A stretch of 64,000 nucleotides of DNA, from contig JANNBB010000026.1 of the NCBI GenBank assembly GCA_031385005.1, positions 160,940 through 224,939 of the forward strand, read 5' to 3'. The stretch is from JADKIH01 sp031385005. GTDB lineage: Bacteria > Bacteroidota > Bacteroidia > AKYH767-A > 2013-40CM-41-45. Under the pieces are notes generated by a model. It was given only the letters and a program-made list of their open reading frames with translations. It was not told where the DNA came from and searched no databases. Each line of letters starts with the position of its first letter. The first letter of the stretch is position 1. Shown here one piece after another: positions 54,062-62,575 of the stretch. Both the position numbers and the translations under genes were made by a program.

Positions 54062-55531
54062 TTATTTTAGCATTTTCTGGTCAAACCAATAATTAAAATT
54101 TATTAGCTCAGGGGATTTAATTTCCCATTTCAAATCAATATCGCTTGACAATAACATTTTAAAATATTTCTCCTTTTTCTTATAAACCATTTTAAAGTTG
54201 TAATTTGATCTAACCAATGCAAATAAAACTTTAAGGATAATTAAATATCTTTTTTTAACTATCCCTCCTCTTGAAATTCTCTTTACATATTTTTCTAGAT
54301 TTTGCATTTGAAAATCTAGAGATTCGAACTCATTTAGTTCAATCCTATTAAATATTTCTAAAATCCGTTTATTTATATTCCATCCTTGCCTGTCTCTTTC
54401 TATTTCATTTGATTCATTAAGATTCGCAATTGAGCTAACATAGTCTTTATTAACATAATCTATACAGGCTTTAAAATAATAGAATTTACTTTTAATTATT
54501 TCACTATCAATTTTTTTATGATTAATATTTAAAAGCGATGAACAATTTTCAAATTGATTCATATAAAAATAATTATAAAATAAAATTTCATCTACTATAA
54601 CCAAAGTTAATGGTAAATTTTTGAAGTACGATTTAGATTCAATTGCAAAAGACACACCTTTTTTGAACTCATGCAAGTAAATGCAATTATTTGCCAAATT
54701 TATTAAAATATTACCAAATCTATTATCTGTATAAGCTGCTTTGCTTCTCAATAAAATAATCTTATTTTTTTCTAAACATTTTTGAGCTTCAATATAATTA
54801 AAGTTAATTTGATTCCACTCTGTCTTTAAAGTATAAAGAAAATAGGAAATTGTTGTTGAGTTATAATTATTCAAATAATCTTCCAATAAACTTAGTGCCC
54901 TTTTTAAATCATCCTTATAAAATTTGTTGTTCTCAAGATTTGAAATTTTATTTGAAATATCATTGAAAATTGAATTGGAATCTTTTAAAGCACTCAAACA
55001 ACCTTCCGCATATTTAATTTGCTCATTAGTTTTAATAAATAATTTCATATTTGAGTTAATTGACTTTAATCTTTGCAAAGAATTCAATGCTTGAATTTGA
55101 AGGTCATATAATTCAAATGTTTTGGAATTATTAATTACATTTTTATAAATATTAACAACATTCTCTCGAAATCCCTTTAATTGCAATATATCAGCTTGTA
55201 AAAGCTTTTTCCTTAATTCTATTAATACCTTATTTCTTTTAGAATAATTATTGCTTTCAATGCTTAAATTAAAAGTAATTATTTCAAGAGCTCGAGATTT
55301 TAATCTATTTAATAATTTATTAAAAGCATAATAATTCTGAACATTATATAACTTAAGTTGCATTTCCTTGGATGAATAATTTTTTTCAGATAAAAGTAAA
55401 TCAACAAGTAAATAAGATTTTGATCCAACCTTTTTAATTGAATTATTAATTATTAAATAATTTTTCAACAAAATAATTTCCTTCTTATTGAATTTTTGCA
55501 AAAGATTCTTCATTGTTCTCAAATTATCCAT
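54062..55531 (-). CDS. Hypothetical helical-repeat (TPR-like) protein, paralogue of the one at 52044-53573
   Basis: The 489-residue protein has no signal peptide and is very rich in Lys, Asn, Ile and Leu. The start LLQKFNKKEIILLKNYLII parallels the other protein's start; the middle is made of repeated amphipathic helices. The C-terminal ~100 residues share an evident pattern with the paralogue: RQGWNINKRIL against KDGWNIGIRIF, NYNFKMVYKK against SFNFKTVYEI, and WEIKSPELINFNYWF against WNIKSPEMIPFDEWF. Identity elsewhere is low, so the duplication is old. It converges with the XRE gene and is divergent from the 75-residue ORF across 100 bases. The function is unknown. Confidence 0.65.
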   Translation of the reverse strand: MDNLRTMKNLLQKFNKKEIILLKNYLIINNSIKKVGSKSYLLVDLLLSEKNYSSKEMQLKLYNVQNYYAFNKLLNRLKSRALEIITFNLSIESNNYSKRNKVLIELRKKLLQADILQLKGFRENVVNIYKNVINNSKTFELYDLQIQALNSLQRLKSINSNMKLFIKTNEQIKYAEGCLSALKDSNSIFNDISNKISNLENNKFYKDDLKRALSLLEDYLNNYNSTTISYFLYTLKTEWNQINFNYIEAQKCLEKNKIILLRSKAAYTDNRFGNILINLANNCIYLHEFKKGVSFAIESKSYFKNLPLTLVIVDEILFYNYFYMNQFENCSSLLNINHKKIDSEIIKSKFYYFKACIDYVNKDYVSSIANLNESNEIERDRQGWNINKRILEIFNRIELNEFESLDFQMQNLEKYVKRISRGGIVKKRYLIILKVLFALVRSNYNFKMVYKKKEKYFKMLLSSDIDLKWEIKSPELINFNYWFDQKMLK

Positions 55532-55631
55532 AATGATGTGATTTATCTCTTTTGTAAGATTCGATTATTAATTTATCCCTCTAGACGCTGTTTGAAATTA
55601 AATTTGTTAAAGAAATCAAATACAAACAACC

Positions 55632-55859
55632 ATGCTAGAAACACTAATCACAATTCTATTAAGTATGAATTTAAATTTCACTGTTATTAACGATGAAAAA
55701 ATTCAACTATCAACTCAATCCATTATTAGTTTAAGTACGAATGAAGATTTTATTGAGAAATCCAAGAATGGGGAGATAAACTACCTCCTTGAACCTAAAT
55801 CAGATAATTATTGGTATGACATCGTTATTATACCAGATGTCGATCCCATTATTGAGTAG
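55632..55859 (+). CDS. Hypothetical 75-residue protein
   Basis: The frame begins MLETLITILLSMNLNFTVIN, a short hydrophobic N-terminus that could be an export signal. It continues with an acidic, strand-like part (NYWYDIVIIPDVDPIIE). No family is recognised. Position supports it moderately: it lies alone, divergent from the 489-residue gene, and is followed by a strong hairpin 42 bases later. It could still be a chance frame in AT-rich DNA. Confidence 0.4.
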   Translation: MLETLITILLSMNLNFTVINDEKIQLSTQSIISLSTNEDFIEKSKNGEINYLLEPKSDNYWYDIVIIPDVDPIIE

Positions 55860-55900
55860 TAAAACTGATGTCCAAAATTAATAAATTATTGTAAATATTG

Positions 55901-55941
55901 AAATATGTTAAATAATTGTAAATCAATTATTTAACATATTT
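55901..55941. terminator. Perfect 18-bp AT-rich inverted repeat (possible terminator)
   Basis: Arms AAATATGTTAAATAATTG and its exact complement flank a TAAAT loop. It is followed by A/T-rich but not pure T sequence. It lies after the 75-residue ORF and is likely a terminator or protein-binding palindrome. Confidence 0.6.
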
Positions 55942-56035
55942 ATTTTATAAATAATTATAATTATTGGTATTTTTTATTCTTTCCCAATGTCTATTTATTT
56001 TCATTTTGTCCCTTTTTTAGGGTGGACTCTGAGGG

Positions 56036-56043
56036 TACTTTTG
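56036..56043 (+). promoter_or_regulatory. Possible Bacteroidota -7 element (TAnnTTTG)
   Basis: TACTTTTG matches the -7 consensus 25 bases upstream of the receiver-domain gene. A TTTTG lies 27 bases before it, longer than the usual spacing, so the assignment is uncertain. Confidence 0.3.
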
Positions 56044-56068
56044 GTACAGAAACACAAACTCTCAGATA

Positions 56069-56509
56069 ATGTCTACCAAAGGAATCAAAATAGAAAAAGG
56101 AGATCAGGTAAATCCGACTGCTTTTCCAAAATTTAACAAAGTCATTTTACTCGATGATTCTGATGTTGCTTTTTTTAGCTGCGAAACCCTTTTAAAAGAA
56201 GTACATATTTCAAGAGAAATTAAAAGAGAAATCTCCGCCTCATCTGTTATCAATAAACTGAAGTCGTCCGAAAGACTCAGTGATATCCCTGAACTGATTT
56301 TCATGGATATAAACACAAAAAAAACAGATGGTTTTAAGTTTTTGGACGAATTCAACAACCTCTCTGATTTCGTCAAAAGTAAATGCAAAATCGTCGTTCT
56401 CTCCAACAACCATGATCTGGATGATAAAAAAAGAATCCTGCTTCACCCCAGCGTAATCATGCTCTTGCATAAACCAATTGACGCCTTTCACTTAAAAGAT
56501 CTACTCTAA
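56069..56509 (+). CDS. Single-domain response regulator (CheY-like receiver)
   Basis: The 146-residue protein has a short N-terminal extension and one receiver domain: acidic pair D29-D30 in VILLDDSD, the phospho-acceptor Asp80 in LIFMDINTKKTDGF, the switch Ser112 in IVVLSNN, and Lys135 in LHKPI. All five key positions are present, so it should be phosphorylatable. No output domain and no kinase gene is adjacent, so it is an orphan that may act by protein contact. Two micro-ORFs follow on the same strand. The region upstream contains a candidate -7 promoter element. Confidence 0.88.
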   Translation: MSTKGIKIEKGDQVNPTAFPKFNKVILLDDSDVAFFSCETLLKEVHISREIKREISASSVINKLKSSERLSDIPELIFMDINTKKTDGFKFLDEFNNLSDFVKSKCKIVVLSNNHDLDDKKRILLHPSVIMLLHKPIDAFHLKDLL

Positions 56510-56560
56510 ATCAACAAAAATAAATCAACAATCAATCGTTAATCTCTAAAACCAAAAGCC

Positions 56561-56737
56561 ATGGAAATCATTCACAACCAAAAATCCAATTCGTTTTTAT
56601 CTCTTAGCACTTCTCACGAAACTAAAAGAGAATCAGATAACCTGAAAGATTCAGATAAAGCATTGTTAAGCCAGGTTTCTGCTGCATTCACTATTATTAC
56701 CGGTGGCCATTTTAAATCACGCAGACAATCTGCTTAA
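56561..56737 (+). CDS. Hypothetical 58-residue peptide
   Basis: A 58-codon frame lies 51 bases after the receiver gene on the same strand. It is polar and Ser/Lys-rich (SFLSLSTSHETKRESDNLKD) with an uncharged segment and a Gly-Gly pair near the end (SAAFTIITGGHFKSRR). The Gly-Gly followed by a short basic tail loosely recalls double-glycine leader peptides, but no matching peptidase/transporter gene is nearby. The sequence looks coding (leader-like acidic helix), but this is only a moderate case. Confidence 0.4.
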   Translation: MEIIHNQKSNSFLSLSTSHETKRESDNLKDSDKALLSQVSAAFTIITGGHFKSRRQSA

Positions 56738-56795
56738 ATGAACCATTTACTCTTCTCGCTTAATCCATATTAACCAATTCAAAAACCGTAAGAAA

Positions 56796-56888
56796 ATGAT
56801 CAATCTCATCAACCAATCCAAGTACCTGATAGTCGATATCCTCTTTTTAGGACTCTTATTACTTGTCGCTTTTAGGGTTATCAATTAA
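56796..56888 (+). CDS. Possible 30-residue single-span membrane peptide
   Basis: The frame reads MINLINQSKYL, then a single hydrophobic helix (IVDILFLGLLLLVAF) with one acidic residue in it and a short RVIN tail. It is 58 bases downstream of the 58-residue ORF, in line with the receiver gene. Such micro-proteins are common but unprovable from sequence alone. Confidence 0.35.
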   Translation: MINLINQSKYLIVDILFLGLLLLVAFRVIN

Positions 56889-57002
56889 AGGACCTTGAGC
56901 AGTCCTTGCATTGAAAACCCTAAAACCCGCATTATTACACCCGAATCTTATACTTCATTTTTGAACTAGAAGTAATACGGGATTTTAATACAATAGAATT
57001 AA

Positions 57003-57059
57003 GAAAGCCGATTTCTCCCCTACTGTTTTTTGGTAGCTTTGATGAATGAATCGGCTTTC
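57003..57059 (+). promoter_or_regulatory. Inverted repeat enclosing the start codon of the TIGR02757 gene
   Basis: GAAAGCCGATT (57003-57013) is the exact complement of AATCGGCTTTC (57049-57059); the second arm covers codons 2-5 just after the ATG at 57046. In RNA the 11-bp stem would close a 35-base loop and hold the start codon at the edge of the stem. It could damp translation, or be a DNA-binding palindrome, or be chance. Confidence 0.4.
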
Positions 57060-57825
57060 ACAAAAAGAATTGAAATTTTTTCTGGACGAAAAAGTTTGCC
57101 GCTACAACACTCCCCGATTCATCGTTGATGATCCGATTTCTATTCCTCGTCGCTTTTCTAAAAAAGAAGATATTGAAATCGCCGGATTTTTAACGGCTAC
57201 TATTTCCTGGGGACAACGTCCGGTAATTTTGAAAAATGCATCTCAGCTTCTCAAAAGAATGGACGACTCCCCGCATGATTTTATTCTTCACTTTCAACCG
57301 GCAGACCTTGCTCCTTTTCGAAACTTTGTACACCGCACCTTTAATGGTGAAGATTGTACATTTTTCCTTCAATCATTACAGCGGATTTATCATGAAAAGA
57401 AATCGCTGGAAGTCCTTTTTACTGAATCTGCCGAAAAAACCAATCAACCTGACTATAAAGATGCAATTGGTCTGTGGCGGCTGTTTTTCTTCGAACTCCC
57501 TCATCAATCGAGAAGCGGGAAACATTTTGCTCACCCGCAGGAAGGTTCTGCAGCAAAAAGAATCAATATGTTTCTTCGTTGGATGATTAGAAAAGACAAT
57601 GCGGGAGTCGACTTTGGAATATGGAAAAACGACCCTGCCCGACTGACTTGTCCGCTCGATGTTCACTCAGGAAGAGTGGCCCGAAAACTCGGTTTGTTAA
57701 AACGAAAGCAAAACGACTGGAAAGCTGCCGATGAATTAACCCAAAACCTCAAAAAATTTGACCAAAAAGATCCGGTTAAATACGATTTTGCCCTTTTTGG
57801 AATGGGTGTTTTTGAGAAATTCTGA
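57046..57825 (+). CDS. TIGR02757 (DUF2400) family protein
   Basis: The 259-residue cytoplasmic protein matches this conserved family from end to end: LKFFLDEKVCRYNTPRFI, DDPISIPRRFSKKEDIEIAG, FLTATISWGQRPVILKNAS, HRTFNGEDCTFFLQSLQRIY, RINMFLRWMIRKDN, FGIWK near LTCPLDVHSGRVARKLGLLK, and the final DPVKYDFALFGMGVFEKF. Order and fold resemble HhH/endonuclease III-like DNA glycosylases without the Fe-S cluster, but the role is unproven. It starts the plus-strand run 57-62.4 kb. It ends 15 bases before the BatA-like gene. Confidence 0.93.
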   Translation: MNRLSQKELKFFLDEKVCRYNTPRFIVDDPISIPRRFSKKEDIEIAGFLTATISWGQRPVILKNASQLLKRMDDSPHDFILHFQPADLAPFRNFVHRTFNGEDCTFFLQSLQRIYHEKKSLEVLFTESAEKTNQPDYKDAIGLWRLFFFELPHQSRSGKHFAHPQEGSAAKRINMFLRWMIRKDNAGVDFGIWKNDPARLTCPLDVHSGRVARKLGLLKRKQNDWKAADELTQNLKKFDQKDPVKYDFALFGMGVFEKF

Positions 57826-57840
57826 ATATCTTTGGCGACA

Positions 57841-59913
57841 ATGCAATTTATCTACCCGGGCTTTCTTTTCGCCTTTCTCGCTCTCGCAATCCCCGTCATC
57901 ATTCATCTCTTTAATTTCAGGAGATTTAAAAAAATTTATTTTACAAATGTTCGCTTTCTCCGGGAGATCAAACAGGATACGCAGTCCCGTTCCCGGCTTC
58001 GGCATTTACTCGTTCTCTTTAGCCGTTTACTTGCTCTTACATTTCTTATCCTTGCTTTTGCTCAACCTTTCATTCCTGTTACCAATTCTAAAGTCGAAAG
58101 TGGAACCAAAAAAGTCAGTGTTTACATCGACAATTCCTTCAGCATGGATGCCCAAGGTAAAAACGGAAGTCTGATTGAAACGGCAAAGAAAAATGCCCGC
58201 GAAATCGCCCTTGCTTTCAAACCTTCCGATCAGTTTCAATTACTAACTACTGCTTTTGAAGCCCGTCACCAACGTCTTGTCAGCCGCGAAGAATTTTTGC
58301 TTTTAGTCGATGAAGTAAAACCCGTTGCTTCAGTACGAAAACTTTCTGAAGTATTACAGCGGCAGCAAGAAGCTTTATCTTCCGGCACTGAGAAAGGTTC
58401 TAAAAACGCATTTGTCATTTCCGATTTTCAGAAAAGCACTACCGATTTAGATTTACGCTCCGATACTTCTATGTTTATCTCCCTTATTCCTGTCGCCGCT
58501 ACACTTCAAAACAATCTCTTTATTGATACCTGTTTTCTCTCTACACCATTTGTTCAGCTAAATGTTCCGGCCGAACTAACCGTTATCATTCGAAATGCAG
58601 GAGAAAAGGATGTAGAAAACATTCCTTTGCGTCTAACCATTAATAAAGTTCAAAAAGCAATTGCCAGTGTGACTGCAAAAAGTGGATCATACGGCGAAAC
58701 AAAGCTTACTTTCACATTGACGGAACCCGGATGGCAAGAGGCCGTACTCTCTATTACTGATTTTCCCGTAACCTTTGACGACAACTTTTTCTTCTCTTTT
58801 AAAGTCAGAAGCAACTTAGATATTATTTCCATCAATGGGAAAGAACCCAGTCCTTCTATCAATAATGTTTTTGGCAACGACGAATATTATAAACTCAGAA
58901 ATTTTCCTTCAGGGCAAATTGATTATTCCTCCTTTCCTTCGACGCAGTTAATCATCTTGAATGAGGTAGCTACTTTTTCTTCCGGACTAATTCAAGAAAT
59001 TCAGAAGTATGTTAAAAAAGGCGGGACTGTATTTATCATTCCCGCTGAAGATGCTAATTTGTCTTCTTACTCAGAAATGACAGATGCATTGGGTATAGAT
59101 CGATTTGCACAACTAGTCAATACAGAAGACAAGGTAATTTCTATTGACTCTAAAAACACATTATTCTCCAATGTATTTGATAAAGAAAAAGGTATCCCCG
59201 AAAACCTCGATCTTCCCGTTGTGAATCGCTACTTTTATTTTACGAAAAGTCCGAATAGCACTTCACAAATGGTCATGAAATTTAGAAGCGGCAATGCATT
59301 TTTAATTGCATCGGATTTATCGCGGGGAAATGTTTATGCATTGGCTTCTTCTCTGCAAATTGAAGCAGGAAGTTTTGCCCGACATGCACTCTTTGTTCCC
59401 ATACTTCTAAGGGCAGCCCTTCAAGGCGCTTCTGAGATATCGTTACCCCTGGTGATTGGTCACGATCACGATTTTACCATCAGCGATACGTTAGTGTCGA
59501 ACGATAACATCTTTCATCTTTACAACAGTGAACTCAAGTTTGATATTATTCCTGAAAGCCGTTTGTTAAATCCGAATACTATTATCAACGTACACGATCA
59601 GATAAACACAGCTCAAAACTATCAGCTGAAATCAGAAGAAAAGTTGATTGCCATTGTTCCATTCAATTACGACAGAAAGGAATCAGATCTTTCGGTTCTT
59701 AATAAAGATGAACTGAATAAGCTTACCTCACTTCCCGGCTTTTCCAATCTCAGCGTTGTGGAAGCAGATGGAAAAGAATTATCGCACATCATTTCACAAC
59801 TCAATGAAGGCAAACCGCTGTGGAAGTACTGCATTGTCCTTGCTCTTATTTTTCTTGCCATAGAAATTATTCTGATCAGATATTTTAACCGTCTCAAAGT
59901 CGCCGCATCATGA
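57841..59913 (+). CDS. BatA-like membrane protein with vWA domain
   Basis: I use ATG 57841; the in-frame TTG at 57832 would add three residues. The 690-residue protein starts with the double-transmembrane BatA domain: FIYPGFLFAFLALAIPVIIH, LFNFRRFKKIYFTNVRFLRE (the signature) and LLALTFLILAFAQPFIP. A von Willebrand A-like region follows with VSVYIDNSFSMDAQGKNGSL (the DxSxS metal site in the form DNSFS). The long middle part has beta-sandwich-like character, and there is one C-terminal membrane helix (WKYCIVLALIFLAIEIILI). Proteins of this kind are common in Bacteroidota; a role in envelope stress is suggested for Bat relatives. The stop overlaps the ATG of the dihydroorotase-like gene (ATGA). 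Confidence 0.92.
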   Translation: MQFIYPGFLFAFLALAIPVIIHLFNFRRFKKIYFTNVRFLREIKQDTQSRSRLRHLLVLFSRLLALTFLILAFAQPFIPVTNSKVESGTKKVSVYIDNSFSMDAQGKNGSLIETAKKNAREIALAFKPSDQFQLLTTAFEARHQRLVSREEFLLLVDEVKPVASVRKLSEVLQRQQEALSSGTEKGSKNAFVISDFQKSTTDLDLRSDTSMFISLIPVAATLQNNLFIDTCFLSTPFVQLNVPAELTVIIRNAGEKDVENIPLRLTINKVQKAIASVTAKSGSYGETKLTFTLTEPGWQEAVLSITDFPVTFDDNFFFSFKVRSNLDIISINGKEPSPSINNVFGNDEYYKLRNFPSGQIDYSSFPSTQLIILNEVATFSSGLIQEIQKYVKKGGTVFIIPAEDANLSSYSEMTDALGIDRFAQLVNTEDKVISIDSKNTLFSNVFDKEKGIPENLDLPVVNRYFYFTKSPNSTSQMVMKFRSGNAFLIASDLSRGNVYALASSLQIEAGSFARHALFVPILLRAALQGASEISLPLVIGHDHDFTISDTLVSNDNIFHLYNSELKFDIIPESRLLNPNTIINVHDQINTAQNYQLKSEEKLIAIVPFNYDRKESDLSVLNKDELNKLTSLPGFSNLSVVEADGKELSHIISQLNEGKPLWKYCIVLALIFLAIEIILIRYFNRLKVAAS

Positions 59914-61184
59914 AAATTCTTCTTCGAAAAATCAATGTGATTTCACCGGGTAGTACACATCACCTGAAAGTAAAAGACATCTTAATCGAAGGAGAAAAAA
60001 TTATTTCAATCGATGCGCCCGGCACAATTTCCGGAGATGGATCAGAAATAATAAATGGTGAAAAACTTTTCGTTTCACCCGGCTGGTTCGATTTGCATGT
60101 AAATTTTTCGGAACCGGGAAACGAATACAAAGAAGATATTGAAAGCGGATGCAATGCTGCCATACAAGGAGGATTTACAGGCGTATTGGTTATGCCTTCA
60201 ACAGAACCACCTGTCAGCAATCGCCCATCTGTAGAATACATTTTGCAGCGTTCCGCTAAATCGCTCGTGAGTGTGCATGTCGCCGGCTCATTATCTAGTA
60301 ATCTCGAGGGAAAAGATCTTTCAGATATGTATGACATGTACCTTGCAGGTTCACGTGTTTTTACGGACGACAAAGCCGCTGTTCAGGATTCGGGATTGAT
60401 GACAAGAGCATTACTATACTCTCGTAATTTCGGCGGACGAATTTTCTCCTTTGCAGAAGACAAACACATTGCCGGTAAAGGGCAGGTCAATGAAGGGGTG
60501 AATGCAACCTTGCTCGGTCTGAAAGGAATTCCCGGAACTGCTGAGGAGGTTATGATCAACAGAGACTTACAGCTGGCCGAATACACTGAATCAACTATTC
60601 ATTTCTCTACCATCTCAACTAAAAAAAGCGTTGAACTAATCCGTCAAGCGAAAGCGAAAGGAATGAAAGTGACCGCTGATGTTTCGGCACTTCACCTCCT
60701 GCATGACGATTCTTCTTTACATGGTTTTGATTCAATCTTCAAATTGAAACCGCCTCTTCGTGCTTCATCGGACAGAGAGGCGCTTATCGAAGGACTTTCG
60801 GACGGCACCATTGATTGCATTACTTCAGATCACACACCACAGGATCCAGAGAATAAAATGAAAGAATTTGAACTGGCGGCTTATGGCGCCTCCGGACTGG
60901 AGACAGCATTTGCAGTAGCACGGACAGCCACCAAAAGTAAGATGAGTTTACCGGAATTGGTTTCACGGTTTAGTTCCTACCCGCGTATGTGTGCGGGATT
61001 GAAACCGGGGATGATTGAAGTTAACCATGCCGCTGATCTCACTGTCTTTGATTCAGATACTGAATGGAAAGTTGAATCAGAGCATATTGTTTCTAAATCG
61101 AAAAACAATCCGTTTTTAGGAAGTAAACTTACCGGTAAAGCATTCGCAGTAATCAACAATGGAAAAATTATTTTTTGCAAATAA
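59910..61184 (+). CDS. Dihydroorotase-like amidohydrolase with changed metal motif
   Basis: The 424-residue protein follows the dihydroorotase/multifunctional-complex pattern (TIGR00857-like): FVSPGWFDLHVNFSEPGNEY, AAIQGGFTGVLVMPSTEPP, a middle TIM barrel, and CITSDHTPQDPENKMKEFEL. In active enzymes the first metal motif is DxHxHxR; here it is D61-L-H63-V-N65-F-S, so the second His and the Arg are replaced. The later Asp of SDHTP is present. Such sequences in other bacteria are non-catalytic partners of aspartate carbamoyltransferase. I therefore read it as a dihydroorotase homologue that may be inactive; a conventional enzyme must then exist elsewhere in the genome. It is coupled to the BatA-like gene by an ATGA overlap. 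Confidence 0.85.
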   Translation: MKILLRKINVISPGSTHHLKVKDILIEGEKIISIDAPGTISGDGSEIINGEKLFVSPGWFDLHVNFSEPGNEYKEDIESGCNAAIQGGFTGVLVMPSTEPPVSNRPSVEYILQRSAKSLVSVHVAGSLSSNLEGKDLSDMYDMYLAGSRVFTDDKAAVQDSGLMTRALLYSRNFGGRIFSFAEDKHIAGKGQVNEGVNATLLGLKGIPGTAEEVMINRDLQLAEYTESTIHFSTISTKKSVELIRQAKAKGMKVTADVSALHLLHDDSSLHGFDSIFKLKPPLRASSDREALIEGLSDGTIDCITSDHTPQDPENKMKEFELAAYGASGLETAFAVARTATKSKMSLPELVSRFSSYPRMCAGLKPGMIEVNHAADLTVFDSDTEWKVESEHIVSKSKNNPFLGSKLTGKAFAVINNGKIIFCK

Positions 61185-61208
61185 TCGAGAAGAATTTTAG
61201 TAATCCAT

Positions 61209-61658
61209 ATGAAGCTACTTGTCGTTTGTTTAGGAAATATTTGCCGCTCCCCTATGGCTGAAGGTATTTTACGAAAAATAATTACTGAACAAAATCTAAA
61301 TATCGAAGTCGATTCTGCAGGGACTTCCGATTACCATGTTGGAGAGCATCCGGACAATCGTGCTATTGCTACGGCAAAAAAATTCGGGATAGACATTTCC
61401 TCTTTGCGCGGCAGACAGTTTACCACTGGCGATTTCGACAGGTTTGATAGAATTTATGCTATGGATAGGGAGAACTACAAAAACATAATTTCATTGGCAC
61501 GTAATACAGAAGACAGAGAAAAAGTTTTCTATTTCTACAACGTAAACAATGAAGGTTTCGATGTTCCCGATCCCTGGTTTGGCGGTCATGAGGGTTTTAC
61601 TCCTGTTTTCAAGCTACTGGAAAATTTAAGCGAACAAGTAATTCAAGATTTGAAATAA
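61209..61658 (+). CDS. Low-molecular-weight protein-tyrosine phosphatase
   Basis: The 149-residue cytoplasmic enzyme hydrolyses phosphotyrosine. The P-loop is VCLGNICRSPMAEG with nucleophile Cys7 and Arg13 (CX5R), followed by VDSAGTSDYHVGEHPDNRAI and the general-acid Asp in DVPDPWFGG. Length and order are canonical. In Bacteroidota the enzyme often accompanies envelope polysaccharide genes, but here it lies 24 bases behind the dihydroorotase-like gene in a mixed run. It is probably cotranscribed with its neighbours. Confidence 0.95.
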   Translation: MKLLVVCLGNICRSPMAEGILRKIITEQNLNIEVDSAGTSDYHVGEHPDNRAIATAKKFGIDISSLRGRQFTTGDFDRFDRIYAMDRENYKNIISLARNTEDREKVFYFYNVNNEGFDVPDPWFGGHEGFTPVFKLLENLSEQVIQDLK

Positions 61659-61736
61659 TCTTTTCTAACAAGCCAAAAAAATCAGGACAAATTCATATTT
61701 ATTTTATCAAAATTCCTTAAACTTTAACCTAGTCTG

Positions 61737-62426
61737 ATGACAGTTTACCTGATACCCACTTTCATTTCCGAAAACACCAATACACTCTCACCGGAGGCAA
61801 AGGAAATAGCTAAAAATCTGGATGAATTTATTGTTGAAAACGAAAAATCTGCCCGTCAGTTTTTAAAATTGATTCAAACGAATATCAGGCAAAATGATTT
61901 GAAGTTGCATTTACTTAACGAACATTCGACGCCGGCAGAAATTTCTTCATTAAAATCTTTATTAAACAACACAACCGATATCGGAATATTGAGTGAAGCC
62001 GGTTGTCCGGCTGTTGCAGATCCCGGTGCCGCATTTGTAAAAATGGCTCATGAAAACAACATTAAAGTTGTTCCTTTAACCGGTCCCTCGAGTATATTGC
62101 TGGCACTTATGGCCAGTGGATTAAGCGGACAAACATTTGTTTTTCACGGCTACCTTCCGCGCGAATCTGTACAAAGAAAAAGCAAGCTGCTGATTCTTGA
62201 AAAAGATGCACAGAAAAAAAAGCAAACACAAATATTTATGGAAGCCCCTTATCGCAACCAACCGCTTCTCAACGACATTTTACAAACTTGTTCAAACGAC
62301 ACCCTGCTTTGCATTGCCTGCGACATATCTTCCAAAGAAGAATTTATTCAGACAAAATCAATAGCAGAATGGAAAAAGAAAGTTCCGGATGTAAATAAGA
62401 AGCCGGTGATGTTTTTAATTGGGTAA
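61737..62426 (+). CDS. SAM-dependent methyltransferase, tetrapyrrole-methylase/RsmI-like fold
   Basis: The 229-residue protein starts MTVYLIPTFISENTNTLSPE and has the fold's landmarks: ILSEAGCPAVADPGAAFVKMA, VVPLTGPSSILLALMASGLSGQ, FVFHGYLPRES, FMEAPYRNQPLLNDIL, and the end KPVMFLIG. The SEAGCPAVADPG and TGPSS motifs match 16S rRNA ribose methylase RsmI, but the protein is shorter and diverged in the C-terminal third. It belongs to the Bacteroidota group usually called SAM-dependent methyltransferase. The substrate is unknown; a small-RNA or rRNA role is possible. It is the last gene of the plus-strand run and converges with the M43 remnant. Confidence 0.9.
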   Translation: MTVYLIPTFISENTNTLSPEAKEIAKNLDEFIVENEKSARQFLKLIQTNIRQNDLKLHLLNEHSTPAEISSLKSLLNNTTDIGILSEAGCPAVADPGAAFVKMAHENNIKVVPLTGPSSILLALMASGLSGQTFVFHGYLPRESVQRKSKLLILEKDAQKKKQTQIFMEAPYRNQPLLNDILQTCSNDTLLCIACDISSKEEFIQTKSIAEWKKKVPDVNKKPVMFLIG

Positions 62427-62575
62427 TCAATAGAGCTTCATAGATAAAAACAGTTTGTAAAAAAATATTTTATATTCAATAGACCTCAACTAATACATTT
62501 AACTTCTATAAAACAAAAGGTAATTCAAGACACACTCCATAGAAACAGGGCACATTGTTTTCTTGGCATAATAGT

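Noticed and set aside
55496..55690. A 64-codon plus-strand frame overlapping the start of the 489-residue gene
   Set aside because: It covers the divergent promoter area and overlaps the better 75-residue frame.
56561..56737. Double-glycine bacteriocin precursor
   Set aside because: The Gly-Gly pair is followed by only nine residues and there is no C39 peptidase/ABC transporter gene nearby; kept only as a hypothetical peptide.
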